Below, piece after piece: positions 24,595 to 33,892 of a DNA stretch of 64,000 bases. The stretch's first letter is position 1. Each line of letters starts with the position of its first letter. The DNA comes from Tardiphaga sp. (GTDB lineage: Bacteria; Pseudomonadota; Alphaproteobacteria; Rhizobiales; Xanthobacteraceae), in assembly GCA_030147505.1 (NCBI GenBank), contig JASBVG010000105.1, positions 27,197-91,196 on the forward strand. Reading direction: 5' to 3'. A program made the translations under genes and the position numbers. The notes under the pieces were generated by a model. The model had not been told where the DNA came from, ran no database searches, and saw only the letters and a program-made list of their open reading frames with translations.

Positions 24595-24630
24595 CGGCCG
24601 CTCCGAAGTCGCAGATTTCCGGAGCGGCCG
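24595..24630. terminator. Strong hairpin after the acyl-CoA dehydrogenase gene
   Basis: CGGCCGCTCCG (24595-24605) and CGGAGCGGCCG (24620-24630) form a perfect 11-bp GC-rich stem with a 14-base loop, 12 bases past the dehydrogenase stop on the minus strand. No U tract follows on that strand, so it may be a terminator assisted by Rho or an mRNA 3' stabiliser. Confidence 0.65.
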
Positions 24631-24641
24631 ATGCATGAAGA

Positions 24642-25913
24642 CTACAGCGTCAGCTCATGGCGCCCGACGACCATCCAGTGCACTTCGTCCGGACCGTCCG
24701 CAAAGCGCAGATGGCGCACGTCGGTATACATTTCGGCGAGCGGGGTCCATTGCGAGATGCCGGTGGCACCGTGCATCTGGATCGCCTGGTCGATGATCTT
24801 GCAGGCGCGCTCCGGCACCATGGCCTTGACCATGCTGACCCAGATCCGTGCCTCCTTGTTGCCGAGCACGTCCATCGCCTTGGCTGCCTTCAACACCATC
24901 AGCCGCATGGCCTCGATCTCGCAGCGGGCCTGCGCGATGATCTGCAGATTGCCGCCGAGATGCGCAATCTTCTTGCCGAATGCTTCGCGCGTGAGGCCGC
25001 GGGCCACCATCATGTCGAGTGCCTTCTCGGCCTTGCCGATGGTGCGCATGCAGTGATGGATGCGGCCGGGGCCGAGACGGAGCTGTGAAATCTCGAAGCC
25101 GCGCCCTTCGCCGAGCAGGATGTTCTCCTTGGGCACGCGCACATTGTTGAAGCGCATGTGCATGTGGCCGCGCGGTGCATGGTCGTGGCCGAACACATGC
25201 ATCGGACCGATGATTTCAACGCCGGGCGTGTTGACGGGAACGAGGATCTGCGACTGCTGTTTGCTGGGCGCAGCGTCCGGGCTGGTCTTGACCATCACGA
25301 TCATGATCTTGCAGCGGGGATCGCCAAGGCCGGAGATGTAGTATTTCTCGCCATTGATCACCCACTCGTCGCCGTCGAGCCGGGCGGATGTGGAGACGTT
25401 CTTCGCGTCGGACGAAGCGACATTCGGTTCGGTCATGGCATAGGCCGAACGGATCTCGCCGGCGAGCAGCGGCTTCAGCCACTTTTCCTTTTGCTCGCGC
25501 GTACCAACGCGCTCGATGACTTCCATATTGCCGGTATCCGGCGCGGAGCAATTCATTGTTTCCGAGGCGAGGGGATTCTTGCCGAGCTCCGCAGCAATAT
25601 AGGCGTAGTCGAGATTCTTCAGGCCTTCGCCGGTTTCGGCGTCCGGCAGGAAGAAGTTCCAGAGGCCTTCCTCGCGAGCGCTATTTTTCGCCTTGCCGAG
25701 AATATCGAGCTGCTCCGGCGTGAACGACCAGCGATCGGTCTTCTTCTCGCCCGCACGATAAAATTCCACCGACATCGGTTCGACGGTGGTCGCGATGAAT
25801 CTACGGACGTGATCGTAGAGCGGTCGGACCTGCTCGGACATGCGAAGATCGTTCAGGGCATCTTCGGGCGCAAGCGTGTAAGGCGTCTGGCGGGCTGCAT
25901 ATGCAGTCTTCAT
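24642..25913 (-). CDS. Acyl-CoA dehydrogenase family protein
   Basis: This is an FAD enzyme that introduces an alpha-beta double bond into an acyl-CoA and passes electrons to ETF. The 423-residue product has an N-terminal helical domain, the middle-domain motif SAYAMTEPNVASSDAKN with INGEKYYISG, and the C-terminal helical domain with RLGPGRIHHCMRTIGKAEKA, REAFGKKI and IQMHGATGISQWTPLAEMYTDVRHLRFADG. These match the ACAD10/ACAD11-like branch often seen in Bradyrhizobium. The ATG at 25913 has a GGGAGA ribosome-binding site; the upstream ATG at 25955 lacks one and adds 14 residues. It is transcribed alone, with a hairpin downstream. The chain length of its substrate cannot be judged. Confidence 0.9.
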   Translation of the reverse strand: MKTAYAARQTPYTLAPEDALNDLRMSEQVRPLYDHVRRFIATTVEPMSVEFYRAGEKKTDRWSFTPEQLDILGKAKNSAREEGLWNFFLPDAETGEGLKNLDYAYIAAELGKNPLASETMNCSAPDTGNMEVIERVGTREQKEKWLKPLLAGEIRSAYAMTEPNVASSDAKNVSTSARLDGDEWVINGEKYYISGLGDPRCKIMIVMVKTSPDAAPSKQQSQILVPVNTPGVEIIGPMHVFGHDHAPRGHMHMRFNNVRVPKENILLGEGRGFEISQLRLGPGRIHHCMRTIGKAEKALDMMVARGLTREAFGKKIAHLGGNLQIIAQARCEIEAMRLMVLKAAKAMDVLGNKEARIWVSMVKAMVPERACKIIDQAIQMHGATGISQWTPLAEMYTDVRHLRFADGPDEVHWMVVGRHELTL

Positions 25914-26440
25914 TGTCGTCGTTCTCCCGTTTCTTTTATCGACGTTTCTGATCATCGCGTACGGATGCGTGCTTGACCGTTATAGACACGAAGTCGAGCC
26001 TCTGTCTTCGACGTTCTGTGCAGGTGCGGACCGGCGCTCATCATGGTGTCTTGTCGAGACGTTGAACCGCCGCAGTGCAGCACGACGGCGCCCGATCTGG
26101 CATGGGCATAAAACAATTATGCGACCCGCTGTCGCAGAGCCGGATAGAAACCTGCGCAAATACGGAAATCTGCTGCGCGACATCGTATCTGCACATCCAT
26201 CGCAGTTTACATTCCAAAATTCGAAGCGTTAGAATGTTGTCATCGAGAAGCGGGGTGCACGCATCAACAGGCTTCAAAGGGTGGAAACATGTATCTAATG
26301 GGCCTTTGGAACCTATTAGAAAAATGGGTATGCACGCCTGACGTGCCTGCCGAGGATCGGGACAGCCGTGTCGCCAGGCTATTCCAGCATGCGGAACGGT
26401 CGCCGCGTCGTTACCTCGTTCATCGGGAGGCGCGACACTG
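25914..26440. promoter_or_regulatory. Divergent intergenic region upstream of the oligopeptide ABC operon
   Basis: This 527-base gap separates the minus-strand dehydrogenase from the plus-strand ABC operon. I see no convincing gene. The inverted repeat TCTAAT (26294-26299)/ATTAGA (26315-26320) lies about 120 bases before the first permease. A GGGAGG ribosome-binding site stands nine bases before that ATG. Confidence 0.5.
26294..26320. promoter_or_regulatory. Candidate operator upstream of the ABC operon
   Basis: The six-base arms TCTAAT and ATTAGA are exact inverted repeats, extended by GG and CC with one offset base. A palindrome of this kind would suit a TetR-type dimer, and a TetR regulator is the last gene of the unit at 32355-33587. 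Binding is not shown. Confidence 0.3.
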
Positions 26441-27394
26441 ATGCGTGCCTATGCCGCCCGCCGCCTGCTGGCTTTGATCCCCACGATCTTCTTTGCCAGT
26501 CTCATCGTCTTCATCACGCTGCGTCTTGTGCCCGGTGACGTGATCGATCTCATGATGTCGCAAAACGACATCTCGGCGAGTGCGAAGGATCGCGCGCAGC
26601 TTGAAGAAGCGCTCGGCCTCAACAAGCCGATCTACATCCAGTATTTCCTTTGGGTAGGCGGAGTGTTGCGCGGAGACCTCGGTCAATCGTTGTGGCACAA
26701 CGCGCCGGTGCTCGACCAGATTTTGAGCCGGCTGCCCGTCACGTTCGGCCTTGGTTTTATGGCCATTTTGATCGGCCTCATCATAGCGATCCCGATCGGC
26801 GTCTATTCGGCGCTGCGCCAGGACACGCTCGGCGACTATGTGATGCGGTCGCTGTCGATCCTGATGCTGGCGGTGCCGGCATTCTGGACCGGCACCATGG
26901 TGATGGTGTTCCCCGCCATCTGGTGGGGATGGTCGCCCGACTTGAACTATGTTCCGTTCACGAAGGATCCAATTGCTGCGCTTCAGCATATGCTGCTGCC
27001 AGCACTCATTCTCGGCATGTCGCTGTCGGCGATCACGATGCGGATGACCCGCACGATGATGCTCGAAGTCCTGCGGCAGGACTACATCCGGACCGCCTGG
27101 GCCAAAGGGCTCAATGAGCGGACCATCGTGATCCGGCACGGGCTGCGCAATGCGCTGATTCCAGTGGTCACCCTGGTCGGCATTCAGGCGCCGCTGGTGA
27201 TTGGCGGTGCCGTCATCATCGAACAGATCTTCGTCATTCCCGGCATGGGCATGCTGCTGCTGGAAGGCGTCACGCAGCGCGATTATCCGATCGTTGCGGG
27301 CGTGTTTCTGGTGGTCGGTCTGGCCGTGATGATGATCAATCTTATCGTTGATCTCAGCTATGGGCTACTCGATCCCAAAGTGAGGTATCGCTGA
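26441..27394 (+). CDS. Oligopeptide/dipeptide-type ABC transporter permease (DppB/OppB family)
   Basis: This is the first inner-membrane subunit of a nickel/peptide-type ABC importer. It has 317 residues and about six membrane helices, starting with LLALIPTIFFASLIVFITLRL. The family motifs are RLVPGD, LGLNKPIYIQYFLWVGGVLRGDLGQS near the N-terminus and the ATPase-contact EAA loop in YIRTAWAKGLNERTIVIRHGLRNALIPV near residue 215. A GGGAGG site precedes the ATG. The stop TGA overlaps the next start by one base (TGATG), showing translational coupling to the second permease. Confidence 0.94.
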   Translation: MRAYAARRLLALIPTIFFASLIVFITLRLVPGDVIDLMMSQNDISASAKDRAQLEEALGLNKPIYIQYFLWVGGVLRGDLGQSLWHNAPVLDQILSRLPVTFGLGFMAILIGLIIAIPIGVYSALRQDTLGDYVMRSLSILMLAVPAFWTGTMVMVFPAIWWGWSPDLNYVPFTKDPIAALQHMLLPALILGMSLSAITMRMTRTMMLEVLRQDYIRTAWAKGLNERTIVIRHGLRNALIPVVTLVGIQAPLVIGGAVIIEQIFVIPGMGMLLLEGVTQRDYPIVAGVFLVVGLAVMMINLIVDLSYGLLDPKVRYR

Positions 27395-28290
27395 TGACCA
27401 TTGCAGTCGAGACCTCGATCACGAAAGCTCCGCGACGTCGTTCGCCGATCGCGGTTTTTATAGGACGGCTTTTCCGCGAGAAGCCGCTGGGTGCTGCCGG
27501 CGCCGTCGTCTTCTTGCTGTTCCTGTTCTGCGGACTGTTTGCCGATTTCCTCGCGCCGTATGGCTACAACCAGATCAGTCCGCTGAATCGGCTGAAGCCG
27601 CCGTCCTGGCAATTTCCGTTCGGCACCGACAATCTCGGCCGCGATGTGCTGTCGCGCTGCCTCTATGGTGCCCAGCTGTCCGTCATCATCGGATTCTGCG
27701 CCGCCGGCATCGCTACCATCGTGTCGGTCGTGATCGGCATTCTGTCGGGTTATCTCGGCGGTCGTTTCGACATGATCATGCAGCGCCTCGTCGATGCCTG
27801 GATGAGCTTTCCGGATCTCGTCGTGCTGATTGTCGTTGTGTCCGTGGTCGGCCCGGGGCTCGTGCCGATCATCTGCATTCTCGGAGTGCTGCTCGGCATC
27901 AACGGTTCGCGGATCATTCGGGGCGCTACCATCTCAGTGCGCGAGAACATGTATGTAAATGCCGCGCAGTCGATGGGCGCGACTCTGCCGCGCATTCTAA
28001 TCCGGCACATTCTGCCGAATGTGATGCCGCCGATCATCATCCTCTTCACGACCCGGGTGGGCTTCGTGATCCTGGCTGAATCCGGTCTCTCATTCCTCGG
28101 TCTGGGTGTGCCGCCACCGGCGCCGACTTGGGGGGGCATGCTGTCGGGCAGCGGTCGTACCTACATGCTGCAGGGGCCTTGGCTGGCGCTGGCGCCGGGC
28201 CTCTGCCTGACGGTGGTTGTCTATGCCACCAATGTGTTCGGCGACGCGTTGCGGGATCTGCTTGATCCACGCATGCGCGGCTCTCGCTAG
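27394..28290 (+). CDS. Oligopeptide/dipeptide-type ABC transporter permease (DppC/OppC family)
   Basis: This is the second permease of the importer, 298 residues with six predicted helices. The N-terminal OppC-type segment has RSPIAVFIGRLFREKPLGA followed by a first membrane helix. Further motifs are FPFGTDNLGRDVLSRCLYG, the EAA loop MYVNAAQSMGATLPRILIRHILPN near residue 190, and ESGLSFLGLGVPPPAPTWGGML near residue 230. The start overlaps the stop of the first permease by one base. The binding-protein gene follows after about 70 bases. Confidence 0.94.
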   Translation: MTIAVETSITKAPRRRSPIAVFIGRLFREKPLGAAGAVVFLLFLFCGLFADFLAPYGYNQISPLNRLKPPSWQFPFGTDNLGRDVLSRCLYGAQLSVIIGFCAAGIATIVSVVIGILSGYLGGRFDMIMQRLVDAWMSFPDLVVLIVVVSVVGPGLVPIICILGVLLGINGSRIIRGATISVRENMYVNAAQSMGATLPRILIRHILPNVMPPIIILFTTRVGFVILAESGLSFLGLGVPPPAPTWGGMLSGSGRTYMLQGPWLALAPGLCLTVVVYATNVFGDALRDLLDPRMRGSR

Positions 28291-28359
28291 TCCGCGATTT
28301 TGCAAGAACGGGACCGACGATCGGAAAGGTTGCGGTCAATAACCAAAAGGGAGGTGACG

Positions 28360-30078
28360 GTGAGTGGACATTCAGCAAGGCGGCGACTGACGGCCCGGTC
28401 GCTCGCGACCGCAATGACGATGTCGGCTGTGTTCGGTTTGTCGTCCGGCGCACTGGCAGATGAGAAGCCGCAATATGGCGGTACGCTACAGGTGGCAACC
28501 GTCAATCGTGCGCTGAACGTGCTGACATGGGATCCCGCCGATTGGAACTGGAAGATCAATCATGATACCGGACAGTTCTAGGAACAGCTGTTCTCTGCCG
28601 ATCTGTCGAAATCCAAGCGAAACGGCGGAAAGTATCCTTTCTACGCGGACGCGTGGATTCCGTCCGACGCGATGCGCGGCGAACTCGCCGAGAGCTGGGA
28701 AATGAAGGAAAACCCGCTGCGCATGGAGGTGAAGCTGCGCAAGGGCATCATGTTCCCAGAGAAGCCGGGCGTGATGGCGTCGCGTGAGCTTGTCGCTGAA
28801 GACGTCGTGTTCAGCTACACCCGTCTCGACAAGAGTCCGAAGAAGATCGCGACTTATTTCGATCACATCGAGAAGGTCGAGGCGACCGACAAACATACGG
28901 TTGTATTCACGTTGAAGTCCTACAATGCGGAATGGGATTACCGTTTCGGCTGGGGCTATTATTCCGGTATCTATCCCAAGGAAGTGGCGGACGCCGGCGC
29001 CAACAACTGGAAAAACCTCAACGGCTCCGGCCCGTTTATGCTGACCGATCACGTTCAGGGCAACCAGAATACCTATTCGAAAAATCCGATCTATTGGGAC
29101 AAGGAGAAGATCGGCGGAGAGGAGTTTAAACTGCCATTCGTCGACAAGGTCATTTATCGCAACATCAAGGATGAGGCGACCGTGACCACGGCGCTGCGTA
29201 CCGGCAAGCTGGATATCGCCGAGCCGATCCGCTGGAGCGACATGGAGGAATTGAAGAAGAGCGTTCCTCAGCTCAAATGGTCGAAGTGGCTCTCGATGAA
29301 TGGCCAGTTCGTGGCGATGCGTGTCGATGCCAAACCATTCGACGATATTCGTGTCCGCCGCGCGCTGAATCTCGCGGTCAACAAACAAGAAATCGTCAAG
29401 GCTTACTATAACGGCCATGCCGAGTTGTTTTCCTACCCGCAGCATCCCGACTATGACGGCTATTACGAGCCGCTCGAAGCGATGCCAGCCTCGGTGAAGG
29501 AGCTGTTCACTTACAATCCTGACAAGGCGAAGAAGCTGCTGGCCGAAGCCGGCGTGCCGAAAGGCTTCAGCTTCAAGGTCCAGGTCTGCACATGCCAGCC
29601 CGATCATCAGGACTTGTTGCCGCTGATCGCCGCCTATCTCGAACAGGTCGGGGTCAAGATCGAGATCCAGCCGATGGAGTACGGCGCGTTCCTGTCGGCC
29701 ATGACGTCGAAGACCAATGCGGCCGGTTACATGATGAACAATGGCCACACCAATCCGACGACGACGATCCGCAAGAGCTTCGTGACCGGTCAGACCTGGA
29801 ATCCATCGCAATATGCCGACCCGGCCTTCGACAAGAAGATGGAAGCTGCCTATCAGGAGCCCGACGAGAACAAGCGCAAGACGATGCTGAAGGAGATGAC
29901 GGTCGAGATTCTCGACAAGGCTCCGTATATCTGGCTGCCCACACCTTACATTTACACGGCTTGGTGGCCATGGGTGAAAAACTATGCGGGTGAGCTGCGC
30001 GCGGGCGCCGTGCGTCCGGGACCGATCTATGCCCGCATCTGGATCGATCAGGAGATGAAGAAGAAGATGGGCTACTGA
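28360..30078 (+). pseudogene. ABC transporter solute-binding protein (family 5), interrupted by an in-frame TAG
   Basis: The gene encodes the periplasmic receptor of the oligopeptide-type importer. A GGGAGG ribosome-binding site at 28349-28354 leads to a GTG start and a signal peptide ending in SGALADE. The mature protein starts KPQYGGTLQVATVN. At 28579-28581 a TAG follows HDTGQF; the same frame then reads EQLFSADLSKSKRNGG and continues unbroken to 30078 with SBP_bac_5 features (MRGELAESWEM, DIRVRRALNLAVNKQEIV near residue 330). One base change (for example TAC or TAT, Tyr) would restore a 572-residue protein of usual length. It is therefore a recent nonsense mutation, a sequencing error or, less likely, a suppressed stop. 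Restart at Met28672 would lack a signal peptide. Confidence 0.85.
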
Positions 30079-30172
30079 CGCCCGAAACCGTGTCCCGCGC
30101 CCCGGTGGTCGCAAGATGTGCGGAATCGGGGCGAGGGCGCCTATCACTGTCGCCAATTTTCAGGAGACGCGC

Positions 30173-31252
30173 GTGTCCGAGCTCCTTCTTGATATCAACG
30201 ACACATCTGCGAAATCGGCGACTGCCGACGGAACGCGCGCCGGCGCCGCTTCACAAGGGCTGCCGCTGCTCGAGGTACGCGATCTCGCGGTCGAATTCGG
30301 CGTCGGTCGCGGCGCCCTGCGCGCAGTGGACAAGGTATCTTTTTCGGTTTTCCCGGGCGAGACGCTGGCGATCGTCGGTGAAAGTGGCTCGGGCAAGAGC
30401 GTGACGGCACTGTCGTTGCTGCAACTCATCCCATCACCGCCGAGCCGCGTGAAGTCCGGCGAGATTCTGTTCGACGGTCGCGATCTCCTGAAGCTGTCGA
30501 GCAGGGAAATTCGAGCAATCCGCGGCAACGAGATCGCGATGATCTTTCAGGAACCGATGTCGTCGCTCAATCCGTCATTGACTGTGGGGTTGCAGATCGC
30601 CGAACCCATGCAACTGCACCACGGCCTGAGCTGGAAGAAGGCACTCATCAAGGCCGGAGAGTTGCTGAAGCGCGTGCGCATACCTGATGCGGAGAAGCGC
30701 GTCACGGCCTATCCGCATCAGTTCTCCGGAGGTATGCGGCAACGCGCGATGATCGCCATGGCGCTTGCGTGCAAGCCAAAGCTGATCGTCGCCGACGAGC
30801 CGACCACCGCACTCGACGTCACCGTGCAAGCGCAGATTCTGGCGTTGCTGAAGGATCTCACCCGCGAGACCAAGGCTGCGCTGGTTCTGATCACCCATGA
30901 TCTTGGCGTAGTCGCGCGTTATGCGGATCGAGTCTGCGTCATGTATGCCGGTCGTATCGTGGAGAGCGGAACTGCACGCGAGATCTATGAGACTCCTCGC
31001 CACCCATACACCCTTGGCCTGATGGCCTCGATCCCGCGGTTGGACCAGGACGCCAAGCAACGCCTCGTGCCGATTGAAGGGCAACCGCCAGATCTGTCTG
31101 CTTTGCCTCAGGGGTGCGCGTTCCAGACCCGATGCCGCTATGTCGGCGATCGATGCCGGCAGGAGACGCCTGAACTCGAACTCATCGGGGGGCAACATTT
31201 CCGGGCGTGCTTCGCTGAGGTGAAAGGAGGCGCCGATGTCCTCAGGGTCTGA
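30173..31252 (+). CDS. Oligopeptide ABC transporter ATP-binding protein (DppD/OppD family)
   Basis: This is the first of two ATPases that power the importer. The Walker A motif is GESGSGKS, the Q loop IFQEPMSSLNP, the signature SGGMRQR, Walker B LIVADEPTTALD and the H loop ITHDLG. The oligopeptide-type C-terminal region contains GCAFQTRCRY, which carries the conserved Cys residues of this family. The GTG at 30173 has an AGGAGA site eight bases before it. The frame is open upstream to 30116, but those residues precede the ribosome-binding site. The 3' end overlaps the next gene by 17 bases. About 360 residues is normal for OppD. Confidence 0.92.
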   Translation: MSELLLDINDTSAKSATADGTRAGAASQGLPLLEVRDLAVEFGVGRGALRAVDKVSFSVFPGETLAIVGESGSGKSVTALSLLQLIPSPPSRVKSGEILFDGRDLLKLSSREIRAIRGNEIAMIFQEPMSSLNPSLTVGLQIAEPMQLHHGLSWKKALIKAGELLKRVRIPDAEKRVTAYPHQFSGGMRQRAMIAMALACKPKLIVADEPTTALDVTVQAQILALLKDLTRETKAALVLITHDLGVVARYADRVCVMYAGRIVESGTAREIYETPRHPYTLGLMASIPRLDQDAKQRLVPIEGQPPDLSALPQGCAFQTRCRYVGDRCRQETPELELIGGQHFRACFAEVKGGADVLRV

Positions 31253-32324
31253 GCTGGATGAGCCGATACTCAAGGTCAGCGGGCTAAAGGTTCACTTCCC
31301 GCAATACCACGGCATCGTCGTCCGCAAACAGGTCGGCAATGTACGGGCGGTTGACGGTGTGTCGTTTGAGGTGCGCAAGGGCGAGACGCTCGGACTTGTC
31401 GGCGAGTCCGGATGCGGCAAATCCACGACGGGCCTGGCCGTGCTGCGGATGACGCCGATCACCGAGGGCAGGGTGGAGTTCGAGGGCAGGGACATCGCGA
31501 ATTACAGCGCCAGCGCCATGCGCGCGATCAGGCGCCGGATTCAGATGGTGTATCAAGATCCCTATGGCTCGCTCAACCCACGCATGAAAGTGGGGGACAT
31601 CATCGGCGAGCCGCTGATCGTGCACGGCGTCGATACCGAACGCGACGTCTACCGTGCCCGGATTCAGGAATTGTTGCGGCTGGTTGGATTGCGGCCGGAC
31701 ATGGCCGAGCGCTATCCGCACGAATTCTCTGGCGGCCAGCGTCAGCGCATATCGATCGCGCGGGCCGTGGCGCTCAATCCGGCGCTCGTAATCTGCGATG
31801 AGCCGGTATCGGCATTGGACGTCTCGATCCAGGCACAGGTGGTCAACCTGTTTCAGGAGCTGCAGGAACGGCTCGGACTGTCCTATCTGTTCATCGCGCA
31901 TGATCTTGCGGTGGTGCGCCATGTCAGCCATCGCATCGCGGTGATGTATCTCGGTCGTATTGTCGAGGTGGCGCCGCGCAACGAACTCTACAAGGCGCCT
32001 CTGCATCCCTACACTCAAGGTCTGCTGGCCGCGGTACCGATTCCGAGCCCGTCGGCCGAGGCGCTGCGACCACAGCAGGTAATCCCGGGCGAGCCGCCCA
32101 GCGTGATGAATCCGCCATCCGGCTGCCGCTTTCACCCACGCTGCCCGATGGCCATGCGAGTTTGCGCGGAGGTCGATCCGCCGCTCCGCGAGATGGCAGA
32201 TAGGCGCGCTGCTGCTTGCCACTTGCACGATCCCTCGATTTCTGGTGCAAGCAGAGATGGTTTGTTGCATCTTGCGCCGGGTGGCGTTGGCAGCACCGAG
32301 CAGAATGTCCGTGTCAGCGTCTAA
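31236..32324 (+). CDS. Oligopeptide ABC transporter ATP-binding protein (DppF/OppF family)
   Basis: This is the second ATPase of the importer, 362 residues. Its Walker A motif is GESGCGKST, the Q loop VYQDPYGSLNPRM, the signature SGGQRQR, Walker B LVICDEPVSALD and the H loop FIAHDLAVVRH. The C-terminal oligopeptide segment is GCRFHPRCPMAM with paired Cys residues. The ATG lies inside the preceding gene, behind a GGAGG site, so translation of both is coupled. It is the last transporter gene; the TetR regulator starts 31 bases later. Confidence 0.93.
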   Translation: MSSGSELDEPILKVSGLKVHFPQYHGIVVRKQVGNVRAVDGVSFEVRKGETLGLVGESGCGKSTTGLAVLRMTPITEGRVEFEGRDIANYSASAMRAIRRRIQMVYQDPYGSLNPRMKVGDIIGEPLIVHGVDTERDVYRARIQELLRLVGLRPDMAERYPHEFSGGQRQRISIARAVALNPALVICDEPVSALDVSIQAQVVNLFQELQERLGLSYLFIAHDLAVVRHVSHRIAVMYLGRIVEVAPRNELYKAPLHPYTQGLLAAVPIPSPSAEALRPQQVIPGEPPSVMNPPSGCRFHPRCPMAMRVCAEVDPPLREMADRRAAACHLHDPSISGASRDGLLHLAPGGVGSTEQNVRVSV

Positions 32325-32354
32325 GTGCCTGTGTGAGGTCGGTTCGTATTCCCC

Positions 32355-33587
32355 ATGAGTGATATGCCGACCGTCGATGAAGGACAGACCCGTCGCTTCC
32401 TGGAAAAGCGCGAAGCGATCCTCGATGCGGCCGCCCGTCTGTTTAATCGACGGGGTATTCGCAGCACGACTCTATCGGATGTGGCGCAGAGCGTAGGGCT
32501 CGTCACCAATAGCGTGACGTACTATTTCCGGAAGAAGGAAGACCTCGCGCTGGCCTGTGTGTTCCGATCCGTCGAGGTGTTCGACGAGCTGCTTACAGAA
32601 GCAGAGAAAGCGAGGACGCCGGAGCTGCGGATTACGGCCTTTGTCACGGGCTTCTTTCGTTTTCTCGCTGATGTCGAGACCGGTGTCAGACCCCAATTCA
32701 TCAATTTCTCTGAAGTGAATGCGCTAAGTGCGACGCGCGCCGATGTCGCCACGCTCTATGCCCATATGTTTCGCCGCGTTCGTGGATTGATCGGGACCGA
32801 TAGCCGCCTTGGTCTTAGTCGCCCGGAGCGCAATGCGCGCGCGAATTTGCTGTTCACGTTGACACAGTGGACGCGCATCTGGATCACTCGCTACGAGGTG
32901 ACCGGCTATGCCCGCGCGGCGCGGCATGCGAGTGACATCCTGTTAAACGGTATGGGCGGCGCAGGGGCGAGCTGGACACCACCTGTGCTCCCCACGCTCG
33001 CCAGATCACAGGTGGAGGAGGATATATCGCCGGACGCTTTTCTTCGCGTTGCCACGCGGCTGATCAATGAAGAAGGTTATCGTGGCGCGTCGGTGGAACG
33101 GATATCGGCGGCACTCAGGGTCACCAAGGGATCATTCTATCATCACAACGACAACAAGGACGACCTGATCGTCGACTGTTTCGCACGTAGCTTCGATGTC
33201 ATTCGTCGTGCCCAGAGCGCGGCCGATGAGTGCGACAATGGCTGGTACCGGTTAAGCGCCGCGGCGGCCGCATTGGTGAAGTACCAGTTGTCAAATGATG
33301 GCCCTCTGCTCCGCATCACCGCACGCAGCGGTTTGCCCGAGGCAGCAGCGGAGCAAACTCTCCGTACGATGAATCGGTTGTCCGAACATTTCGCCAGCGT
33401 CGTCGTCGATGGCGTGATGGACGGGTCGGTTCGCCCGATAGATCCGGCGATTGCGGCGCAGCTGGTCAGCGGCATGATCAATGCTTCAGCCTCGATCAAG
33501 CGTTGGGTGCCGGAGGCGACAATCGGCAATGTCGCAGATCTTTATGCGCGTCCCCTATTTATGGGAATTCTGTGCGTATCGGCGTAA
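32355..33587 (+). CDS. Tandem TetR-family regulator (two TetR N-terminal domains)
   Basis: The 410-residue protein is about twice the size of a usual TetR regulator. It has two helix-turn-helix domains: one at residues about 10-60 (AAARLFNRRGIRSTTLSDVA ... NSVTYYFRKKEDLA) and another at about 225-275 (ATRLINEEGYRGASVERISA ... KGSFYHHNDNKDDLI). Each is followed by a helical ligand-binding half. It is therefore a head-to-tail duplication that could act as a monomer with a dimer-like layout. It is separated from the ABC operon by 31 bases and probably regulates that operon (inference). The effector is unknown. Confidence 0.9.
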   Translation: MSDMPTVDEGQTRRFLEKREAILDAAARLFNRRGIRSTTLSDVAQSVGLVTNSVTYYFRKKEDLALACVFRSVEVFDELLTEAEKARTPELRITAFVTGFFRFLADVETGVRPQFINFSEVNALSATRADVATLYAHMFRRVRGLIGTDSRLGLSRPERNARANLLFTLTQWTRIWITRYEVTGYARAARHASDILLNGMGGAGASWTPPVLPTLARSQVEEDISPDAFLRVATRLINEEGYRGASVERISAALRVTKGSFYHHNDNKDDLIVDCFARSFDVIRRAQSAADECDNGWYRLSAAAAALVKYQLSNDGPLLRITARSGLPEAAAEQTLRTMNRLSEHFASVVVDGVMDGSVRPIDPAIAAQLVSGMINASASIKRWVPEATIGNVADLYARPLFMGILCVSA

Positions 33588-33892
33588 TGTTGCGTGCAAT
33601 CCGTATGAGAGTTAGCCAAGGTGGCATCCAACTCGACGCCGAGCACGATGTGTTCTGGAGCTGCCGATTGTATCCGGCTTGATAGCCTCCGATGAGACCG
33701 GTCGCAGAAGAGGGAAAAGAACACGCCTGCAATGGTTGTGTGTGGACTGCGATACCCAAGGCGCCGGTGCCGTGGCCGACTCCGCAGCCGGCCTGTCAGT
33801 TGATTTACGCGAGAGCGACCGGTGTCTGACATATATTTGTAATGCAGTCGATCTAAAGGACCGATATTCTGGCATATCGATAGGAATACATT
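33588..33892. promoter_or_regulatory. Intergenic region before the STN/ECF/FecR operon
   Basis: These 305 bases contain no convincing gene. The only structure I see is the inverted repeat CGATAT (33862-33867)/ATATCG (33874-33879), whose right arm ends 13 bases before the GTG start of the STN gene. The region should carry the promoter of the signalling operon. Confidence 0.5.
33862..33879. promoter_or_regulatory. Candidate operator just upstream of the STN gene
   Basis: CGATAT and ATATCG are perfect arms separated by six bases. The element sits between a possible promoter and the GGA ribosome-binding site, so a bound repressor would block either transcription or translation initiation. The cognate regulator is unknown. 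Confidence 0.35.

Noticed and set aside
24434..24796. 120-codon plus-strand frame after the protease gene
   Set aside because: Runs antisense into the acyl-CoA dehydrogenase gene, crosses the strong hairpin and shows no family features.
26075..26341. 88-codon frame in the gap before the ABC operon
   Set aside because: Composition is Cys/His/Ser-rich without motifs, and it covers the putative operator; more likely non-coding.
28486..30156. 556-codon minus-strand frame opposite the solute-binding gene
   Set aside because: The plus strand reads a clear SBP_bac_5 protein. The antisense product has no recognisable domain or ribosome-binding site.
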